This document shows, in pieces, positions 7,184 through 11,054 of a stretch of DNA of 11,054 nt; within the stretch, counting starts at the first letter, position 1; each line of letters starts with the position of its first letter. Location: NCBI GenBank assembly GCA_002408065.1, contig DHQI01000107.1, positions 1 through 11,054 of the forward strand, read 5' to 3'. The DNA comes from Bacteroidales bacterium UBA5342. GTDB taxonomy: Bacteria > Bacteroidota > Bacteroidia > Bacteroidales > UBA5342. The position numbers and the translations under genes are program-made. The notes beneath the pieces were generated by a model that saw only the letters and a program-made list of their open reading frames with translations, was not told the origin of the DNA and ran no database searches.

Positions 7184-9742
7184 ATGTATATAATTATGAA
7201 AAAACAATTCTTTATGTCAAGCTTGATGCTTGTATTAGTTCTATTAAGTCAATGTCTATACGCCAGTATAGACGACTGCTCTGTGCTTACAGACGATGAT
7301 GTGGTGATGAATGGCAATACCATAGTAGAGTATAAAGCCAAAGGTGTAAAGACACAGATAATTATACCAGATACATTACATGGCATGGCAGTAGAAGTTA
7401 TAGGTGCCGCATTGTTTTTTGATTGTAATCTTACTGAGGTGTATTTGCCCCAAACCTTGAAAATGATTGAAAGTTCTGCATTTTATTATAATAAACTTAG
7501 ATCCATCACTATACCAAGTGGTGTTATTACTATTGGTACAGGAGCATTCAAAATAAATGGGCTAAACACGTTGGTGTTTTCAGAAAATAGCAAGCTACAA
7601 ACGCTTAAGTCATCTGCATTTTCTATGAATGATATTTCAAGTATTGTTTTACCTGAAAGTCTTGTGTATTTGGAAGCTAATGTGTTTAGGGATAACCCTT
7701 ACGAAGCTGTAAGTTTTCCTCGGTCAGGACAAGAGTGGGTGGACATTGCGGGCAATTCTTTTACAGGAGGTGAGAATATCCCAGATTTAGAAAAGACATA
7801 TATCATTAAAAACTATCATACTATAACAGATAATGATGTAGTGGTTGAAGGAGGCATTATTACACAGTGTTCCTATGATTTTTCGGCCACGTGTATTACA
7901 ATACCTAACGTATTGGACGGACAAACGATTAAAGGAATAGGTTCACATGTTTTTGATAGAAAAAATGTACTTAATGTTGTATTGCCAGATAGTATAGAAC
8001 TGATTGACAGTATGGCTTTTGAGTTATGCATGATTCAGGAGCTGATGTTACCCAAAGGTTTAAGACACGTAGGGCTTGAAGCATTTGCAGCATGTGACAT
8101 AAAGGAATTGAGTATACCAGAAGGTTCTAAGATCGAGTATATTGGAGCTTATGCTTTTGCGGGAAATTCGATAGGTTCTATAAATATGCCTCAAGGGATA
8201 AGGTATATAGGGAAAGAAGCATTTTCTGGTAATTTGTTAACTTCAATTAACCTCCCTAGTAGCTTACGTTATATAGGAGCAGCTGCATTTAATAAAAATA
8301 GAATAAGCACTTTAAATGGAGAAGATTTTAATGGCATATTCTATGGTCTAAACTCAAATGGCGAAAAGGATATTACTAAAATTATTTCTTATGGAGGATC
8401 AGATCTTACCTCGCTAGATATTCCAGAAGGGGTAGTAACTATTGGTGAGCAGGCTTTTGAGCAATGTACTTCCCTTGAAAATATCACTTTCCCAAGCTCT
8501 CTGAAAAGAATCGAAAGTAGAGCTTTTATGGGGACTGGAATAACAACTCTTGATTTTAGTCCTACGCAACTTATATATTTAGGAGACAGGGCTTTTTTTA
8601 GTGCTTCTTCTCTTAGTACGATCAACTTTGAAGGCTGTGAGTTATTAGACTCTATCCTATACGGTTGTTTTAATAATGCTCGTTTAGTTACAAACCTAAA
8701 CTTAAATGCTTGTACAGGATTAAAGTATATTGGTGAACGAGCTTTCTCTATGTTATCTCGCTTAGAATCTTTTGAGATTGATTCGTGCAAAGCTTTGCGG
8801 TGTATTGAGAAAGATGCTTTGAAATCTGCAAGAAGGTTATCTGGATTCAAATTGCCTGTGTTAGATTCACTTGTTTGGAATTCGGGTGATGTTTATTTCT
8901 CTGAGGGCAGTGTTGTTTCGGACTATTCAAGGCGCTATACAGTTAAGAAGATTTGCAAGCATACTGTCAATTTCATTGATTGGGATGGTGCGTTAATAAT
9001 AACAGATACGATTATGACAGGGCAAACCACCACTGGTCCAGTAGAACTCAGCCGTGAGGGCTATACATTTGTAGGATGGGGTAATGCTAATCTTGTGATA
9101 ACAAAAGACACGACTTTTACAGCTCAATATCAAATAAACTCTTTTGCTGTTAAATTTCTCGATTGGAATAAAGATGTTTTGCATACAGACACTGTAAGCT
9201 ATAGAAGTGCTGCTAAAGCTCCCGAATCTCCTTCTCGTGATAACTATAACTTTATGGGTTGGGATAAAGATTTTACTACTGTGGAAAGCGACTTAGAAGT
9301 TAATGCTTTGTATCAGATAATGTCTTATAAAGTGACTTTTATGGACTGGGATAATCAAATATTAGCGATAGACTCTGTTCCCTATGGCAGTGCTGCCACT
9401 GAGCCAAATGCTCCCTCTAGAGAAGGCTATACATTTATTGGTTGGAACACGGCACTTGATAACATTACAAGTGATCTAATCGTTTTAGCTCAATATTCTC
9501 AAACAGCATCTCTCGAGGAGTCTTATGCTAAATCATTAAAAGTGTACCCCAATCCTGCAAGAACCTCAGTTGTTGTTGAATCTACTCAAGGTGAGATGGT
9601 TTCTCTATATAGTATTTGCGGTGAATTAATCATTAGTGTGATGGCGCAAAATGACAAGACCATAATTGATGTTAGTCAACTAAATACTGGTGTTTACATC
9701 GTACAGAAAGATGGGCTTAAACAGAAATTATTAGTGGAATAA
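7184..9742 (+). CDS. BspA-like leucine-rich repeat protein with InlB B-repeats and T9SS sorting domain
   Basis: The protein has 852 residues from the first ATG. The in-frame ATG at 7196 (MKKQFF...) gives a more typical signal peptide and may be the true start; cleavage is near LYA/S. Two BspA-type LRR_5 modules follow, recognisable by repeated 'LPxxLxxIxxxAFxxC/N' units: about 75-200 and 255-580. Each is introduced by a copy of a cap motif, 'LTDDDVV...IIIPDTLHG' near 35 and 'ITDNDVV...ITIPNVLDG' near 214. Three InlB/Listeria-Bacteroides repeats follow near 594-650, 655-712 and 716-773, each with 'F(L/I/M)DW' and 'GY/NY...F.GW'. Residues 784-852 are a type A T9SS C-terminal sorting domain ('LKVYPNP...LNTGVYIVQ'), so export across the outer membrane and attachment at the surface are expected. 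BspA-like proteins often act in adhesion or matrix binding; the ligand here is unknown. It appears to be a single-gene unit closed by a terminator. Confidence 0.95.
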   Translation: MYIIMKKQFFMSSLMLVLVLLSQCLYASIDDCSVLTDDDVVMNGNTIVEYKAKGVKTQIIIPDTLHGMAVEVIGAALFFDCNLTEVYLPQTLKMIESSAFYYNKLRSITIPSGVITIGTGAFKINGLNTLVFSENSKLQTLKSSAFSMNDISSIVLPESLVYLEANVFRDNPYEAVSFPRSGQEWVDIAGNSFTGGENIPDLEKTYIIKNYHTITDNDVVVEGGIITQCSYDFSATCITIPNVLDGQTIKGIGSHVFDRKNVLNVVLPDSIELIDSMAFELCMIQELMLPKGLRHVGLEAFAACDIKELSIPEGSKIEYIGAYAFAGNSIGSINMPQGIRYIGKEAFSGNLLTSINLPSSLRYIGAAAFNKNRISTLNGEDFNGIFYGLNSNGEKDITKIISYGGSDLTSLDIPEGVVTIGEQAFEQCTSLENITFPSSLKRIESRAFMGTGITTLDFSPTQLIYLGDRAFFSASSLSTINFEGCELLDSILYGCFNNARLVTNLNLNACTGLKYIGERAFSMLSRLESFEIDSCKALRCIEKDALKSARRLSGFKLPVLDSLVWNSGDVYFSEGSVVSDYSRRYTVKKICKHTVNFIDWDGALIITDTIMTGQTTTGPVELSREGYTFVGWGNANLVITKDTTFTAQYQINSFAVKFLDWNKDVLHTDTVSYRSAAKAPESPSRDNYNFMGWDKDFTTVESDLEVNALYQIMSYKVTFMDWDNQILAIDSVPYGSAATEPNAPSREGYTFIGWNTALDNITSDLIVLAQYSQTASLEESYAKSLKVYPNPARTSVVVESTQGEMVSLYSICGELIISVMAQNDKTIIDVSQLNTGVYIVQKDGLKQKLLVE

Positions 9743-9763
9743 TTATGAATTCTTAAGTAATAT

Positions 9764-9801
9764 AAAAGGCTCAGATGAATCTATTTCGTTTGGGCTTTTT
9801 T
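9764..9801 (+). terminator. Rho-independent terminator of the BspA-like gene
   Basis: AAAAGGCTCAGAT pairs with GTTTGGGCTTTTTT (with some G-T wobbles) across a loop of about 11 bases. The 3' arm ends in a run of six T's. It lies 21 bases after the stop codon at 9740-9742, as expected for an intrinsic terminator. It separates this gene from the lipoprotein/barrel operon. Confidence 0.7.
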
Positions 9802-9883
9802 GTAGTATGTGAAGTTCGGTGTTTGCAAGAGCTGAACCATATACCATAGCAAGAACCTGACGTTATATCCTTTGTTCTGAAAA

Positions 9884-9891
9884 TATATTTG
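9884..9891 (+). promoter_or_regulatory. Possible Bacteroidota -7 promoter element (TATATTTG)
   Basis: This is an exact match to TAnnTTTG, 70 bases upstream of the ATG at 9961 and downstream of the preceding terminator, so it is the best promoter candidate for the lipoprotein/barrel operon. A TTTG at 9871-9874 is too close (9 bases) to serve as a normal -33 box, so only half of the promoter is supported. Confidence 0.35.
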
Positions 9892-9905
9892 GGTATAATG
9901 TAAAA

Positions 9906-9935
9906 CTACAACCGAGCACTCGGGAGTAGGTTTTT
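9906..9935 (+). terminator. Leader hairpin with T-tract, possible attenuator
   Basis: CTAC-AA-CCGAGCACTCGG-GA-GTAG folds into a stem with a small internal loop and is followed by G and five T's. It lies between the candidate -7 element and the start of the lipoprotein gene, so it would sit in the 5' leader. It could be an attenuator or simply a second terminator for upstream transcription. The stem is short. Confidence 0.4.
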
Positions 9936-9960
9936 CGATTATTAATCAAATTTTAATGAA

Positions 9961-10327
9961 ATGAAAAAAAAATAAACACCTGTTATTTTCACTATTAGTG
10001 TGTATAATAGCTTTGTCTTGTGAAAAAGAATCAGATAATAGGGAGTTGAATATTGATGTAAGCCCTATATCTAAATCAGCGGGGATAAATGAGACTTACC
10101 CACCAGAGATACATATATATCCTAATCCCTTTAGTGATGTTCTGTTTTTTTACATAGATGGGGCTGATTCTGCCATTGTAAATATTAGCAATGATGAAGG
10201 ATACAAGAAGGTAGATTATACAGGAAATACTTTAGGCTTTGATTTTTCTTCAGAAAAATCAGGATCTTACAATTGTGAAGTATTACTTGATGGCAAGGTT
10301 CATAAACTCTCATTAATAAAGCTGTAA
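9961..10327 (+). CDS. Small lipoprotein with T9SS-like domain; frame interrupted at an A9 tract
   Basis: Read from ATG 9961 the frame stops at once: ATG, three AAA codons, TAA (A9 tract 9964-9972). If the tract had eight A's the product would be a 121-residue protein beginning MKKNKHLLFSLLVCIIALSC, a textbook lipoprotein signal with a lipobox ending at Cys. The residues after it (EKESDN) are acidic, as in surface-directed Bacteroidota lipoproteins. The mature part is mostly a type A T9SS sorting-like domain ('IHIYPNPFSDVLFF', a short beta-sandwich, 'SGSYNCEVLLDG', 'LSLIKL'). Within the uninterrupted downstream frame the first standard alternative start is GTG 9998, which would destroy the signal peptide. 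Another ATG at 9956 is in the correct frame but meets TGA at its third codon. The rest of the frame is intact, which argues for a recent mutation, a sequencing error, or slippage. The next gene starts two bases after its stop, so they form an operon. Confidence 0.7.
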
Positions 10328-10329
10328 TT

Positions 10330-11028
10330 ATGTTATCTAGAAAGATATTAATTGTGCTTACTCTTGCTCTTATCACAACGATAAGCAAGGCGCAAAGTTT
10401 GTCACCATATTTCGGGATAAACGTAAATATGATAGGGTTTAAAAGTGACTACTCCATTGAGAACTACAGTAAATCTTTGCATCCCTCATATTCGTTAGGG
10501 TGCTTTTTTGATCCATTATCAGAAAAAAAAGCTAGCTATAAGTTGTTTATTGATTATTCTAACGTTAGAAGTTCCTACCCCCCTACCTTAGTCGCTACGG
10601 CGATGGATAGCTATAGAGAAGAGATTGATAGCAAAGTTAGCAACCACAACCTTTCAGTTGGTGGTGTCGGAATGATTGATGTTTCAGAACGTTTAAGCAT
10701 AGGAGCTGGTATCAAGGGTAATGTCTTGCTCTATTCTGTTTTGATTGTAGAGGAAGCAGATGCCTACCAGTCGAGTATTATCAATTATGGTTCTATGCAC
10801 CATTGGGGGAAGCAGAGAGTAAAAACTGATTTCTATAAAACATTTGGTTTGTCTGTCCCTGTTATGCTTAATTATAAATTTGGTAAAAATAATGAGTTTG
10901 ATGTTTTCTTAAATGTCCAAATAGGAGTACTAAACAAAACTAAAGGTGTAACTTATCTTAAGGAATATGATAATACAGTTCAAATAGGTTTGGCTTATAA
11001 ACTGTGGAGTAAAAGTGAAGAAGATTAA
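10330..11028 (+). CDS. Outer-membrane beta-barrel family protein
   Basis: The protein has 232 residues. A signal peptide covers about residues 1-21 (LSRK, hydrophobic core, cleavage near SKA/Q). The mature protein shows alternating amphipathic strands rich in Gly, Tyr and Phe, such as 'LSPYFGINVNMIGF', 'YSLGCFFDP', 'LSIGAGIKGNVLLYSV', 'FGLSVPVMLNYKFG' and 'VQIGLAYKLW'. This matches the small 8-10 stranded outer-membrane barrels (PorT / OMP_b-brl type) common in Bacteroidota. It has a short charged tail (KSEED) after the last strand rather than a terminal aromatic residue. It starts two bases after the lipoprotein stop and is probably cotranscribed and coupled to it, which suggests a partnership at the outer membrane. 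Its substrate or role is not evident. A run of six C's (10578-10583) lies inside the frame without breaking it. Confidence 0.85.
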   Translation: MLSRKILIVLTLALITTISKAQSLSPYFGINVNMIGFKSDYSIENYSKSLHPSYSLGCFFDPLSEKKASYKLFIDYSNVRSSYPPTLVATAMDSYREEIDSKVSNHNLSVGGVGMIDVSERLSIGAGIKGNVLLYSVLIVEEADAYQSSIINYGSMHHWGKQRVKTDFYKTFGLSVPVMLNYKFGKNNEFDVFLNVQIGVLNKTKGVTYLKEYDNTVQIGLAYKLWSKSEED

Positions 11029-11054
11029 ACCGTCTGTTATCCGTAGTGTGAATT

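Noticed and set aside
8389..9184. Minus-strand frames 8389-8850 and 8993-9184 within the BspA-like gene
   Set aside because: They mirror the LRR and B-repeat coding sequence. No start context or recognisable product.
10185..10388. Minus-strand 67-codon frame across the lipoprotein/barrel junction
   Set aside because: Antisense to two coherent + strand genes, with no promoter or conserved feature.

Overview
The window comes from a member of the phylum Bacteroidota, probably an AT-rich free-living or host-associated lineage that carries a type IX secretion system (T9SS). Three things support this. Two genes end in type A T9SS C-terminal sorting domains (the 'VYPNP' / 'IYPNPF' motif, then a short beta-sandwich ending in a basic tail). 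A BspA-type leucine-rich repeat protein is present. Start regions lack Shine-Dalgarno sequences and are AT-rich, as is usual in this phylum. All genes are on the + strand.

Region 1 (43-6791) is a two-gene toxin-like unit. A 2117-residue secreted SpvB / FG-GAP / TcdB-middle / RHS (YD-repeat) protein looks like a fused TcB-TcC shell. It ends in a conserved RHS core and a roughly 268-residue glycine-rich C-terminal tip of unrecognised activity. Its stop codon overlaps (ATGA) the start of a 132-residue membrane-anchored or periplasmic protein, which is the natural candidate for the matching immunity protein.

Region 2 (6792-7183) is a 392-base gap with no credible gene. It is packed with palindromes. 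The core is a roughly 149-base inverted repeat (6902-7050) whose arms are themselves hairpins and which encloses two more hairpins. It resembles a small non-autonomous mobile or REP-type element.

Region 3 (7184-9801) is a large secreted BspA-like protein with two LRR modules, each introduced by a copy of the same cap motif, then three InlB-type B repeats and a T9SS sorting domain. A rho-independent terminator follows it.

Region 4 (9884-11028) is a second small operon. It holds a roughly 121-residue lipoprotein that consists of little more than a T9SS-like domain, then two bases later a 232-residue outer-membrane beta-barrel protein. The lipoprotein reading frame is broken at its very start by a run of nine A's: ATG plus A9 leads straight to a stop, whereas A8 would restore a perfect lipoprotein signal peptide. 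This is a pseudogene, a sequencing error, or a slippage or phase-variation switch.

The shared theme is the cell surface: a polymorphic-toxin-like shell with a putative immunity protein, a T9SS-exported adhesin-like LRR protein, and an envelope lipoprotein/barrel pair. Nothing links the three groups into one pathway beyond this. The most likely places for something undescribed are the C-terminal tip plus overlapping small gene, and the A-tract-controlled lipoprotein.
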